From an uncultured Bacteroidales bacterium (GTDB taxonomy: Bacteria; Bacteroidota; Bacteroidia; Bacteroidales; Paludibacteraceae): a stretch of DNA of 64,000 nucleotides. The stretch lies in contig CALCUH010000034.1 of NCBI GenBank assembly GCA_937907165.1, positions 1 to 64,000 of the forward strand. The letters run 5' to 3'. Below are positions 17,414-25,216 of the stretch, piece by piece. Under the pieces are notes generated by a model. The model had not been told where the DNA came from and did not search any database. It saw nothing but the letters and a program-made list of their open reading frames with translations. Every line of letters begins with the position of its first letter. Position 1 is the first letter of the stretch. Both the position numbers and the translations under genes were made by a program.

Positions 17414-18041
17414 TTGGGTAGATGAATGGGATGCCGACTGGCTACCATTGGACATTTTCCTTCCCAGCACAATCGCGCTAAGACAAGGCGGTCAAACCGT
17501 CACGAGGAGCACCAACGGCGCTCCGAGACCCACCGCACCCGCATCCACAACTCAGACGCAACAGCCTAAAACCAACGTTTACGGAACCACCTCCACCTTC
17601 TCCATCAAAGGCGCCATGCAGAAGAAGGAGGAAATCATCGTGAAACAGCAGGAGGAGCAGATGAGCATCAGCAGTGAAAAGGAGGACTTCACGCAGGAGG
17701 CGCTCATCAGAGCATGGAACGCCTACACCCAATTCGCCACGGAGAAACCCGTCCTGCAACAAACCATCCAACAATGCAAGCCAGTCCTTGGTACCGATTA
17801 CAGAATCATACTCGCCGTATACAACTCTTCACAAGAAGAAATCATGATGAACGAAAGGATTCGAATCGTGAATTACCTGAGAAAAACATTACATAACGGA
17901 AGCATTGATTTAGACATACGCATCTATGAAGCAGGCGAGAGTACGAAAATGCTCACGAAAAAAGAGCTCTTCATCCAAATGATTGGACATAACCCCAACT
18001 TGAAAAAACTCACGAAGGAATTCGACCTAGAACTTTCTTGA
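17400..18041 (+). CDS. dnaX: DNA polymerase III tau-specific C-terminal region (+1 frame)
   Basis: This open frame continues directly from the A-run without a stop (KKKNNWVDEWDADWLPLD) and has no good start of its own; the first Met would not appear until 17586 and an internal TTG at 17448 is implausible. It contains a Pro/Thr/Gln-rich linker and a conserved C-terminal domain (EALIRAWNAYTQFATEKPVL to KLTKEFDLEL), as in Bacteroidetes gamma/tau proteins. With a one-base correction the full protein is 579 residues, the usual length. It is therefore the C-terminal part of dnaX, not a separate gene. Confidence 0.85.
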   Translation, partial: KKKNNWVDEWDADWLPLDIFLPSTIALRQGGQTVTRSTNGAPRPTAPASTTQTQQPKTNVYGTTSTFSIKGAMQKKEEIIVKQQEEQMSISSEKEDFTQEALIRAWNAYTQFATEKPVLQQTIQQCKPVLGTDYRIILAVYNSSQEEIMMNERIRIVNYLRKTLHNGSIDLDIRIYEAGESTKMLTKKELFIQMIGHNPNLKKLTKEFDLELS

Positions 18042-18057
18042 CCGATGGCAAACATAA

Positions 18058-18098
18058 AAAGGCGCAAAGAGACCCTTTCGGACCATCTTGCGCCTTCC
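18058..18098. terminator. Bidirectional terminator between dnaX and a small minus-strand gene
   Basis: AAGGCGCAA (about 18059-18067) pairs with TTGCGCCTT (18089-18097). On the minus strand it is followed by TTTTTATG, and on the plus strand by CCTT. It sits between two convergent genes. Confidence 0.7.
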
Positions 18099-18116
18099 TT
18101 CGCAATGAACAATTAA

Positions 18117-18323
18117 TTATGCGAGAGGGAACGACAATTTCGTCTTGTCGTTCATATCAACTACCATAAAAGAACGTGCGAACTTCTTCAACATTACAAT
18201 CGTTTCCTCCGATGGAGAAACCAATTCGATACCGATGTTGTCCTTCTCAATGACCTTCTTACTATGGTCTTCGGCACGATCAAAAATATTAGAATTAAGA
18301 GTAAAGGATTTTATCATACGCAT
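18117..18323 (-). CDS. Small conserved hypothetical protein
   Basis: This is a protein of about 68 residues starting MRMIKSFTLNSNIFDRAEDH and ending MNDKTKLSFPLA. It has no membrane segment or known motif; it is mildly charged and looks like a compact soluble protein. Translation could begin 14 codons earlier (18365), but the extra residues look unlike the rest. It resembles short conserved proteins seen in Bacteroidales, though I cannot name a family. It is followed by the terminator at 18058-18098. Confidence 0.55.
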   Translation of the reverse strand: MRMIKSFTLNSNIFDRAEDHSKKVIEKDNIGIELVSPSEETIVMLKKFARSFMVVDMNDKTKLSFPLA

Positions 18324-18647
18324 TCCATTTAAGTTAATACTATTTTTAAAACGAAAAGAACACATGTTTTATTATGCCACATGAGGTATAAAAAAACACG
18401 AATTCAAAAATTGCTGATTTCAACGGGAAAAAATCGGCATATTTTTTTTTATTTTTTATAATTCACAGCAAAAATCATCTATAGGAGGAGAAAAAAAGTA
18501 AAAATAGAGACGCTAGTTTGAAGAATGCGATTCTAAAACAGAAATTTCAAAGCTTAAATCAACAAAAGAAGGAGAAAAATATGCCATTTTTTTCAAATTG
18601 TCCACACATTTTTTCAAATCGTACACATGAAATCCACATGAAAGGGA

Positions 18648-18780
18648 TAAAATTGCAGTGAAAATTAAATGACCCTTATTTGTAAACATAAACACTATAT
18701 GCAAACCTTAATTTAGTACCATTTGAAGCACATGTAAGATAAAGCCGCGGATTAACCATTACCGCGGCTTTCTTATTTAT
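18648..18780 (+). ncRNA. Candidate small RNA unit A with terminator
   Basis: The block AAATTAAATGACCCTTATTT and ACTATATGCAAACCTTAATT (18663-18712) is followed by a strong hairpin (AAAGCCGCGG pairing at 18741-18771) and TCTTATTT. No plus-strand gene lies between the preceding bidirectional terminator and this hairpin, so the hairpin implies a short independent transcript. A second unit with the same layout is at 18964-19120. The start point and identity are unknown. Confidence 0.35.
18741..18778 (+). terminator. Rho-independent terminator of unit A
   Basis: AAAGCCGCGG pairs with CCGCGGCTTT across an 11-base loop and is followed by CTTATTTAT. The orientation is plus. Confidence 0.7.
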
Positions 18781-18963
18781 ATGAGGAGATGAATTTATAT
18801 GAGGAGATGAACGGGAATAGGAGCAGTCCAACCATGGAAGGTTCACTTTTCCCATCTTACCCGAAAGGGAGGAAAGATGTGGACAATTTTGAAAAATGTG
18901 TGGATTTTAGATTTTATCCACAAAAAGCGAAAAAAAATCCACAAAAAAATACCGATTTCATCG

Positions 18964-19120
18964 TAAAATTGCAACAGAAACGATAAGGAAAGCGATTCTA
19001 AAGTTTCTAAATTAAATTGACCCTATTATATAAATATACTATATCCGTCTAACCTTAATTTACAATGTGAAAAAATTCAAGTTTGCGACAAGAGCCCATC
19101 ATTCGACGGGCTCTTGTCGT
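18964..19120 (+). ncRNA. Candidate small RNA unit B, diverged copy of unit A
   Basis: TAAAATTGCA, AAATTAAATTGACCCTATTA and AACCTTAATTTAC (within 18964-19063) align with the corresponding parts of unit A, with about 30 extra bases inside. It ends in a perfect 12-bp hairpin CGACAAGAGCCC/GGGCTCTTGTCG (19086-19097 with 19108-19119). The hairpin sequence differs from unit A while the architecture is kept. No long T-run follows, so termination is less certain. Unknown function. Confidence 0.35.
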
Positions 19121-19191
19121 ATCTATGAGTTAACAAAAGAAAGAGTCCTCATTGTTCCATCACCCGGAACGCAACATTAGGATCAAAAAAA

Positions 19192-19223
19192 AGAGACACC
19201 CCCAGGCATCTCTCTCTCAAACA
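19192..19223 (-). terminator. Probable terminator of murB
   Basis: On the minus strand AGAGATGCC and GGTGTCTCT can pair, followed by eight T. It lies about 20 bases after the murB stop. Confidence 0.5.
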
Positions 19224-19243
19224 TAGTATGATTAAAAATTCGC

Positions 19244-20278
19244 TTACTCTAACGAAGATAAAGGCACCCTAATCACCTCAGGAGATATCTCAACTCCGAA
19301 ATTCTTCTTCACAGACGAACAGATATTCTGAGCCAAGCTCCACACATCCGTCCCAGTAGCGCCACCATAATTGACCAACACCAAAGCTTGCTTCTCGTAA
19401 ACACCCACATTACCTACACGTTTACCTTTCCAACCGCTCTGTTCTATCAGCCATCCCGCAGGAATCTTGCAACCATTCACCATCTCATAGAAAGGCATCT
19501 TAGGATAACGCTCCAGCAATTTGTCCACAACAGGACGTTCCACAACAGGATTTTTAAAGAAACTGCCCGCACTGCCTAACACGGCAGGATCAGGTAACTT
19601 ATCATGACGGATCTGCCGGACCGTCTCTCGAATAACCCGCAAAGCATCCTTATCCTCCGGCGACAACGGGCGATCCAAAGCGGAACGCAGATTACCATAA
19701 TCCAAGCACAGACGATGGAAAGGAGCTTTCGTCAGACGGAAGTCGACCGACAAGACGATATATTGCGGATGACTTTTAAAAAAACTATTACGATAACCGA
19801 ACTCGCAATCAGCATTGGCAAGCGAAAGAGTCGTTCCGTTCACCGTGTCGAAAAGGAGGACAGCATCTATCACATCCTTCGCCTCCACGCCATAAGCGCC
19901 CACATTTTGGACAGGAGCAGCTCCGACACTACAAGGTATCGACGAAAGATTCTCCACACCGCCCCAATCCTGATCAACCGCATAGGCGATAAAGTCATCC
20001 AAGACGCAACCCGCCTCTACACGCACCAACACATCGCTACCCGTCTCATGCTGAATCGTAACATTTTTAGCAACTGAATGAAGGATAGTACCCTCATAAT
20101 CACCGCAGAAAAGCAGATTCGCTCCACAGCCTATAGAGAGCCATGGTCGGGAAAAGAGCCCATCCTTATAGAGGCGCGTCAAATCGTCCTCACCCTCATA
20201 TTCGATAAAAAAAGAGCAGACGGCGGGGATTCCGAAAGTGTTATTCCCCTTTAACTGATAATTTTTATGTATTTCCAT
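19244..20278 (-). CDS. murB: UDP-N-acetylenolpyruvoylglucosamine reductase
   Basis: This 344-residue enzyme reduces the enolpyruvyl group to make UDP-MurNAc in peptidoglycan synthesis. It has the FAD-binding LSIGCGANLLF and IPCSVGAAPVQNVGAYG motifs, the catalytic Ser in LGSAGSFFKNP, and the C-terminal Glu in GVEISPEVIRVP. Length and YGYRNSFFK-like loop (FGYRNSFFKSHP) place it in the type I group, as in E. coli. It is monocistronic with its own -7 element and terminator. Confidence 0.95.
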   Translation of the reverse strand: MEIHKNYQLKGNNTFGIPAVCSFFIEYEGEDDLTRLYKDGLFSRPWLSIGCGANLLFCGDYEGTILHSVAKNVTIQHETGSDVLVRVEAGCVLDDFIAYAVDQDWGGVENLSSIPCSVGAAPVQNVGAYGVEAKDVIDAVLLFDTVNGTTLSLANADCEFGYRNSFFKSHPQYIVLSVDFRLTKAPFHRLCLDYGNLRSALDRPLSPEDKDALRVIRETVRQIRHDKLPDPAVLGSAGSFFKNPVVERPVVDKLLERYPKMPFYEMVNGCKIPAGWLIEQSGWKGKRVGNVGVYEKQALVLVNYGGATGTDVWSLAQNICSSVKKNFGVEISPEVIRVPLSSLE

Positions 20279-20294
20279 AAGATTTCACTTTTTA

Positions 20295-20302
20295 CAAAGT
20301 TA
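20295..20302 (-). promoter_or_regulatory. -7 promoter element (TAACTTTG) of murB
   Basis: The minus strand reads TAACTTTG 16 bases before the murB ATG. It is a perfect TAnnTTTG match; the -33 region is only T-rich. Confidence 0.5.
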
Positions 20303-20403
20303 ATTTTTCATAGGCATAAAAAAGAATGATATGGGCTAAAAAATCATTCTTCCGGGTAAATTCAAAAACACACAAAGCGAACAAAGCGATTAGACGTAAT
20401 AAA

Positions 20404-20430
20404 AAAGGCGATGTCAGAAACACCGCCTTT
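20404..20430 (-). terminator. Terminator of the RRM protein gene
   Basis: On the minus strand AAAGGCGGTG and CATCGCCTTT pair around a short loop and are followed by TTTTATTA. It lies about 20 bases after the stop of the RNA-binding protein gene. Confidence 0.7.
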
Positions 20431-20451
20431 AAACTTCAATCTAAAAAATCA

Positions 20452-20748
20452 TTATTCACGATTTCTACGGAAATTACCGCGTGGTCCGTTTCCCGGACGT
20501 CTCTCCTCACGCGGTTGAGCCTCCTTGATATGGATTGTTCTACCGTCGAACTCGCCGCCGTCCAATTCAGAGATAGCCTTACGGGCAGCCTCATCATCCG
20601 GCATCTCGACAAAGCCGAAACCTCTGGACTTTTGTGTCTCCCTATCAAGAATCACCTTGGCAGAAGAGACTTCCCCATACTCTTTAAACAAATCACACAA
20701 GTCCGCATCAGTAACAGCGTAACTCAAATTTGAAACAAAAATGTTCAT
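20452..20748 (-). CDS. Single-RRM RNA-binding protein
   Basis: This 98-residue protein is one RNA recognition motif with RNP2 IFVSNLSYAV (residues 3-12) and RNP1 SRGFGFVEM (about residues 41-49), then a short Arg/Gly/Asn-rich tail. Proteins of this type are abundant in Bacteroidetes, where they act as global RNA-binding regulators in place of Hfq-like proteins. The start is taken at the ATG at 20748; one codon earlier is TTG. Confidence 0.93.
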   Translation of the reverse strand: MNIFVSNLSYAVTDADLCDLFKEYGEVSSAKVILDRETQKSRGFGFVEMPDDEAARKAISELDGGEFDGRTIHIKEAQPREERRPGNGPRGNFRRNRE

Positions 20749-20910
20749 CAATAAAAATATAAAAAATAAATAATAGGTTCGATATTGGGGAAGAAAGATA
20801 AACTATGTTTGAGAAAGACAAACCATCATTTGACATTCTAACGGCCAAAATCCAATACAAATATAATTATTAATCTCAAAGTCTTGTCGCAAATTCATAA
20901 AAAAAGATAG

Positions 20911-20918
20911 TAACTTTG
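20911..20918 (+). promoter_or_regulatory. -7 promoter element (TAACTTTG) of the thioesterase gene
   Basis: A perfect TAnnTTTG match ends 19 bases before the ATG at 20938. A TTG lies upstream but at 24 bases, wider than the usual 19-20. Confidence 0.5.
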
Positions 20919-20937
20919 TATATAATTAGTAAAAAAA

Positions 20938-21663
20938 ATGGAACTCATCGGCACACATACTTTCACTGTTCAACCCTTTGAAGTCGATTTCAGAGGAGAA
21001 ATCACCTTGGCACTCATCATCAGCAACCTTTTAAACACGGCTGGACACCACGCCAACGAAAGAGGATTCGGCATCAAACAGCTCAATCAGAGCGGCAACA
21101 CTTGGGTATTATCCCGCCTTGTCATAGAAATGAGCCGCATGCCACAAGAAGGAGAAACCGTAAAGATAGAGACTTGGATAGAGAGCGTAATCAGGAGTTT
21201 CACACAAAGGAACTTTTGTATCAAAGGAGAAGGCGAAGAAATCCTCGGATACGCTAAGTCATTTTGGGCGATGATCAATATGGAGTCACGTCGTCCTGCC
21301 AGTCTAGCCGAACAACACCTTGAACGATTTTTCTGCGACAAAGATTGTCCGATTGAAAGAGCGGGGAAAATCAGTGTGTCAACAGAAGGCGACAAATCCT
21401 ATATTAACATAAAATACAGCGACTTAGACATCAACAAGCACCTTAACAGCGCAAAATATGTCGAACATATCCTCAACGCATTCGACATGGAAGAACTAGA
21501 AGGACAAACAATTAAGAGGCTCGAGATGGAATATTTAGAGGAATGCAGATTCGGAGAGACCATTCAAATCACCAAAACGAAAGTGTCTGGGAAAGAATAC
21601 CTAATCAACATGGCCAAAGAATCAGGAGAAACAGCATGCAAAAGCAAAATCTTCTTGCAATAA
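20938..21663 (+). CDS. Acyl-ACP thioesterase
   Basis: This 241-residue protein is a double hotdog-fold acyl-[acyl-carrier-protein] thioesterase of the FatA/FatB type. Residues WVLSRLVIEM, TWIESVIRSFTQRNF and the second hotdog start YSDLDINKHLNSAKYVEHIL are typical, the last carrying the catalytic Asn and His. It hydrolyses acyl-ACP to release fatty acids. It stands alone on the plus strand. The 258 bases after it hold only AT-rich sequence and the DUF1846 promoter. Confidence 0.9.
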   Translation: MELIGTHTFTVQPFEVDFRGEITLALIISNLLNTAGHHANERGFGIKQLNQSGNTWVLSRLVIEMSRMPQEGETVKIETWIESVIRSFTQRNFCIKGEGEEILGYAKSFWAMINMESRRPASLAEQHLERFFCDKDCPIERAGKISVSTEGDKSYINIKYSDLDINKHLNSAKYVEHILNAFDMEELEGQTIKRLEMEYLEECRFGETIQITKTKVSGKEYLINMAKESGETACKSKIFLQ

Positions 21664-21883
21664 AGGCGCTCCGTGGCACATTCCAGCGTCATTATTTTCC
21701 ATCATATAGCGAAAGATTCCATACACTTCAAAAAAAATATTGTCCGTATCTATCGACAGCGCTGTAATTATATTTAATTATTTAAAAATCAGCAAAATAC
21801 GCATAAACACAATCCAAAAAACGGAATAATCAGTCTGTTTAAAAAAGGAGAATTTAAAGGAGGTGTGTTTAGATGTTTTTTTG

Positions 21884-21891
21884 TAAATTTG
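21884..21891 (+). promoter_or_regulatory. -7 promoter element (TAAATTTG) of the DUF1846 gene
   Basis: A perfect TAnnTTTG match followed by CA, 30 bases before the chosen start at 21922. It lies inside the longer possible reading frame, which supports the later start. Confidence 0.5.
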
Positions 21892-21921
21892 CACCTTTGT
21901 TATAAACAATTGTGTGTGAAT

Positions 21922-23385
21922 ATGAAATACGGATTCGACAACGAAAAGTATTTGAAAATCCAGTCCGAACATATCAAGGAAAGGATTGGGAAATTCGGGG
22001 ACAAGCTCTATTTGGAGTTCGGAGGGAAACTGTTCGACGACTATCACGCCAGCAGGGTATTACCAGGATTCCAACCTGACAGCAAACTAAAAATGCTGAT
22101 GCAGTTAAGCGATTGTGCTGAAATCATCATCGTCATCAGCGCCATCGACATAGAAAAGAATAAGGTTAGAAGCGATTTAGGCATCACGTACGACATGGAC
22201 GTCATCCGTCTGCGCGACGAATTCGTGAACAGGGGATTGATGGTCGGCTCCGTTGTCATCACTCACTACAAAGGGCAAGAGAGTGCGAAAACTTTCACAA
22301 AAAAGCTGAAACGTCTCAACATAAAGACCTATTACCACTACACCATAGAGGGCTATCCTTCCAATGTGGCGCTTATCGACTCCGACGAAGGATTCGGCAA
22401 GAACGATTACGTCGAGACGACCAGACCGTTAGTAGTCGTGACAGCTCCGGGTCCGGGAAGCGGTAAGATGGCAGTATGTCTCAGCCAACTCTACCAAGAG
22501 AACAAGAAAGGCATCAAGGCGGGATACGCAAAGTTCGAGACATTCCCGATATGGAACCTTCCGCTAAAACACCCGGTCAACATCGCCTACGAGGCGGCCA
22601 CCGCAGACTTGAACGACGTGAACATGATCGACCCGTTCCATCTGGAAGCCTACGGAAAGACAACTGTCAACTACAATAGGGACATTGAAATATTCCCCGT
22701 GCTAAACGCCATCTTCGAAGGCATCTACAAAGAGAACCCATATAAATCGCCCACAGACATGGGCGTGAATATGGCAGGAAACTGCATCTACGACGACGAA
22801 GCCTGCCAATACGCCTCCAAACAAGAGATTATACGCAGATACTATGCGGCGCTCAGCGACGTGGCGGAAGGGAAATGTGATGAATCCGAGGCAAACAAAA
22901 TCGCCCTTCTGATGCAACAGGTAAAAGCAACAACAGACGACCGCAAGGTGACCGTGGCGGCAAAAGCAAGAGCCGAGAAATCAAAGGTTCCTACCGCTGC
23001 CATCGAATTAGCGGACGGCACCATCATCACATCGGAGACGACCTCATTACTAGGCACCTGTGCCGCACTTCTTCTCAACGCCACCAAACATCTAGCGGGC
23101 ATCGACCACAAAGTGAAGCTTATTCCGGCAGATATGATCGAACCGATACAAAACATGAAGGTCTCCTACCTCAAAGGGAAGAATCCTCGCCTGCACACAG
23201 ACGAAGTGCTGGTGGCCTTAGCAATGCTCAGCAAAAACGATGAGAATTGTGCAAAAGCATTGAATCAACTATCAAAATTCGAAGGATGCCAAGTCCACAC
23301 CACCGTGATGATAAGCGAAGTGGACAGGAAAATATTCAAAAAACTAGGAGTGGACTTCACTTGCGAGCCAATCAAAAAACGATAA
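21922..23385 (+). CDS. DUF1846 family protein
   Basis: This 487-residue protein belongs to the DUF1846 family, widely distributed and well conserved but without an established function. It starts MKYGFDNEKYLKIQSEHIKE as family members do. Other conserved stretches are VVTAPGPGSGKMAVCLSQLY, a P-loop-like segment, and YKSPTDMGVNMAGNCI. The start at 21922 is preferred over 21865 because it matches the family N terminus and because a -7 promoter element lies at 21884-21891. It ends five bases before mlaE and may be transcribed with it. Confidence 0.9.
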   Translation: MKYGFDNEKYLKIQSEHIKERIGKFGDKLYLEFGGKLFDDYHASRVLPGFQPDSKLKMLMQLSDCAEIIIVISAIDIEKNKVRSDLGITYDMDVIRLRDEFVNRGLMVGSVVITHYKGQESAKTFTKKLKRLNIKTYYHYTIEGYPSNVALIDSDEGFGKNDYVETTRPLVVVTAPGPGSGKMAVCLSQLYQENKKGIKAGYAKFETFPIWNLPLKHPVNIAYEAATADLNDVNMIDPFHLEAYGKTTVNYNRDIEIFPVLNAIFEGIYKENPYKSPTDMGVNMAGNCIYDDEACQYASKQEIIRRYYAALSDVAEGKCDESEANKIALLMQQVKATTDDRKVTVAAKARAEKSKVPTAAIELADGTIITSETTSLLGTCAALLLNATKHLAGIDHKVKLIPADMIEPIQNMKVSYLKGKNPRLHTDEVLVALAMLSKNDENCAKALNQLSKFEGCQVHTTVMISEVDRKIFKKLGVDFTCEPIKKR

Positions 23386-23389
23386 GCCC

Positions 23390-24136
23390 ATGTTCGCCAT
23401 CAAAGAAATAGAAAAAGTAGGAGCATACACCCAATTACTCTATCGAGTATTCGCCAAACCGGATAGATGGAGTATGTTTTTCCGCCAATATAGGGAAGAA
23501 TTGAAAAAACAGGGCATAGACTCCCTCGCCATAGATGTGATCATATCCATCTTCATCGGCGCCGTCATCACCATCCAGATGATTAAGAATATGGAGAATC
23601 CAATTCTCCCCAACACGCTAATCGGGTTGGCGACGCGCGACATTCTTTTACTGGAATTCTCATCGGCCATCCTCTGCCTTATCCTTGCGGGTAAAGTAGG
23701 TTCTAACATCGCATCCGAAATAGGCACGATGCGGATTACGGAGCAAATAGACGCCTTAGACATCATGGGCGTCAACTCAGCCAATTACCTGATACTTCCG
23801 AAAATCATCGCCTTCGTCACCATCACCCCGATATTGGTTCTTACCAGTATGTTCGTGGGAATCATCGGAGGATACGGCGTAGGTTTGTTCACAGACCTGA
23901 TTACAGTCAACGCATACGAGGCGGGCATCCAATACGCCTTCACGCCTTATTACATCACCTACTCCATCATCAAGAGCGTCATCTTCGCCTTCATCATCAC
24001 ATCCGTATCCGCCTTTTATGGATATAGTGTCAAGGGAGGAGCCTTGGAAGTGGGTAAGGCAAGTACCGACGCCGTTGTAAACAGCAGCGTCCTTATTCTT
24101 CTATTCGACATCATGTTAACGAAACTGCTATTATGA
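23390..24136 (+). CDS. mlaE: MlaE-type lipid ABC transporter permease
   Basis: This 248-residue membrane protein has the MlaE family core, including EFSSAILCLILAGKVGSNIASEIGTMRITEQIDAL with the conserved Glu and Gly residues. MlaE is the permease of the Mla system, which moves phospholipids between the outer and inner membranes. The ATGA overlap with mlaF (24133-24136) shows translational coupling. No MlaD-like substrate-binding gene is adjacent; in this phylum it is often encoded elsewhere. Confidence 0.93.
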   Translation: MFAIKEIEKVGAYTQLLYRVFAKPDRWSMFFRQYREELKKQGIDSLAIDVIISIFIGAVITIQMIKNMENPILPNTLIGLATRDILLLEFSSAILCLILAGKVGSNIASEIGTMRITEQIDALDIMGVNSANYLILPKIIAFVTITPILVLTSMFVGIIGGYGVGLFTDLITVNAYEAGIQYAFTPYYITYSIIKSVIFAFIITSVSAFYGYSVKGGALEVGKASTDAVVNSSVLILLFDIMLTKLLL

Positions 24137-24915
24137 TCGAGGTAAAGCACGCAATCAAATCATTCGACGGAAACACAGTCCTCAAAGACGTCTCCACCCT
24201 ATTTGAGACAGGAAAGACCAACCTCATCATCGGGCAGAGCGGTTCCGGAAAAACCGTGCTCATGAAGAGCGTAGTCGGCATCCACAGAATCGATTCAGGT
24301 GAGATATTATACGACGGCAGAGACATCACCCAAATGAAACGAAAAGAGCTCAACCAACTCCGTAGGGAAATCGGTATGCTCTTTCAAGGCGCCGCATTGT
24401 TCGACTCCATGACGGTCCTACAAAACGTGAAATTCCCGCTCGACATGTTTTCCGACATGACAGAAGAGGAAAAGACGGCCCGTGCCAAGTTCTGCCTGGA
24501 AAGAGTGGAACTCTCACATGCGCTCGACCTCGCACCATCCGAAATCAGCGGTGGTATGCAGAAGCGCGCCGCCATAGCAAGAGCTATTGTATTGAATCCC
24601 AAATACTTATTCTGCGACGAACCTAACTCGGGACTTGATCCGAAGACATCCCTTCTCATCGACCAATTGATTCAAGACATCACCCACGAGTTCAATATCA
24701 CCACCGTCATCAACACGCACGATATGAACTCCGTGATGGAGATCGGAGAGAACATCGTCTTCATCTACAAAGGTGAAAAAGGATGGCAAGGCACCAAAGA
24801 CGAGATATTCGAAACAGGCTGCGAGACATTGGAAGAGTTCATATTCGCCTCCAACCTCTTTAAAGAGGTAAAAGAGGCACATCTTCACTTCTCGAAAGGT
24901 AAGAACAACAAATAA
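24133..24915 (+). CDS. mlaF: MlaF-type lipid ABC transporter ATPase
   Basis: This 260-residue ATPase has Walker A GQSGSGKT, Q-loop LFQGAALFDSMTV, signature ISGGMQKR, Walker B YLFCDEPNSGLDP and the switch His in VINTHDMNSV. The FQGAALFDS form is characteristic of the Mla group. It works with the MlaE permease encoded just before it. Confidence 0.93.
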   Translation: MIEVKHAIKSFDGNTVLKDVSTLFETGKTNLIIGQSGSGKTVLMKSVVGIHRIDSGEILYDGRDITQMKRKELNQLRREIGMLFQGAALFDSMTVLQNVKFPLDMFSDMTEEEKTARAKFCLERVELSHALDLAPSEISGGMQKRAAIARAIVLNPKYLFCDEPNSGLDPKTSLLIDQLIQDITHEFNITTVINTHDMNSVMEIGENIVFIYKGEKGWQGTKDEIFETGCETLEEFIFASNLFKEVKEAHLHFSKGKNNK

Positions 24916-24935
24916 AACAGATAGGAGGAAAAGAC

Positions 24936-25211
24936 ATGGCGATACTCGATTTCTTAAAAACACCGAAAATCAGGGAATACCACCACGAATACATCTATTA
25001 CGATCCCGACAAAGAGGCAAGAGAAGAGAGAATCAAAAGGGTTCAAAGGAAAAAGGAAGCCGAGAAGAACAACGAGCTCTATTCTTCCACTTTGAAACAG
25101 GGCGTATTCACTTCCCAATTGAAGAGTAACAAGATTAAGTCGGAAAGCAAAAATCTCCGCATCGTTATGACTCTAATCGTCATCGCCGTCATCATCTACA
25201 TGATAAAATAA
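24936..25211 (+). CDS. Small charged membrane protein, unknown function
   Basis: This 91-residue protein begins MAILDFLKTPKIREYHHEYI, has a highly charged Lys/Glu/Arg middle that may form a helix, and ends in one membrane segment (about residues 75-90). An AGGAGG-like sequence lies about ten bases before the start. It sits between mlaF and mutL in the same plus-strand run. I do not recognise a named family. Confidence 0.75.
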   Translation: MAILDFLKTPKIREYHHEYIYYDPDKEAREERIKRVQRKKEAEKNNELYSSTLKQGVFTSQLKSNKIKSESKNLRIVMTLIVIAVIIYMIK

Positions 25212-25216
25212 CGATT

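Larger units (their letters stand above)
18459..18943. other. Candidate replication origin: DnaA-box cluster in AT-rich DNA
   Basis: Within 485 bases of gene-free AT-rich DNA I found one perfect DnaA box TTATCCACA (18914-18922) and two single-mismatch copies TTGTCCACA (18598-18606 plus strand, 18878-18886 minus strand). There is also TAATTCACA (18459-18467), and three AAATCCACA (18630-18638, 18899-18907 minus strand, 18935-18943). The long A/T tracts (such as 18441-18460) could serve as an unwinding element. Similar density was not noticed elsewhere in the window. Bacteroidetes origins are often not beside dnaA, so the lack of dnaA does not exclude this. The 18366-19243 gap holds no credible gene. 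Confidence 0.5.

Noticed and set aside
17448..18041. Separate gene after dnaX
   Set aside because: Its apparent start is a TTG, the frame is open back to the A-run, and its content is the usual tau C-terminal region, so it belongs to dnaX.
18789..18986. 65-codon plus-strand frame in the 18.8-19.0 kb region
   Set aside because: It runs through the DnaA-box cluster, is low in complexity and ends in a Lys-rich tail; better explained as non-coding.
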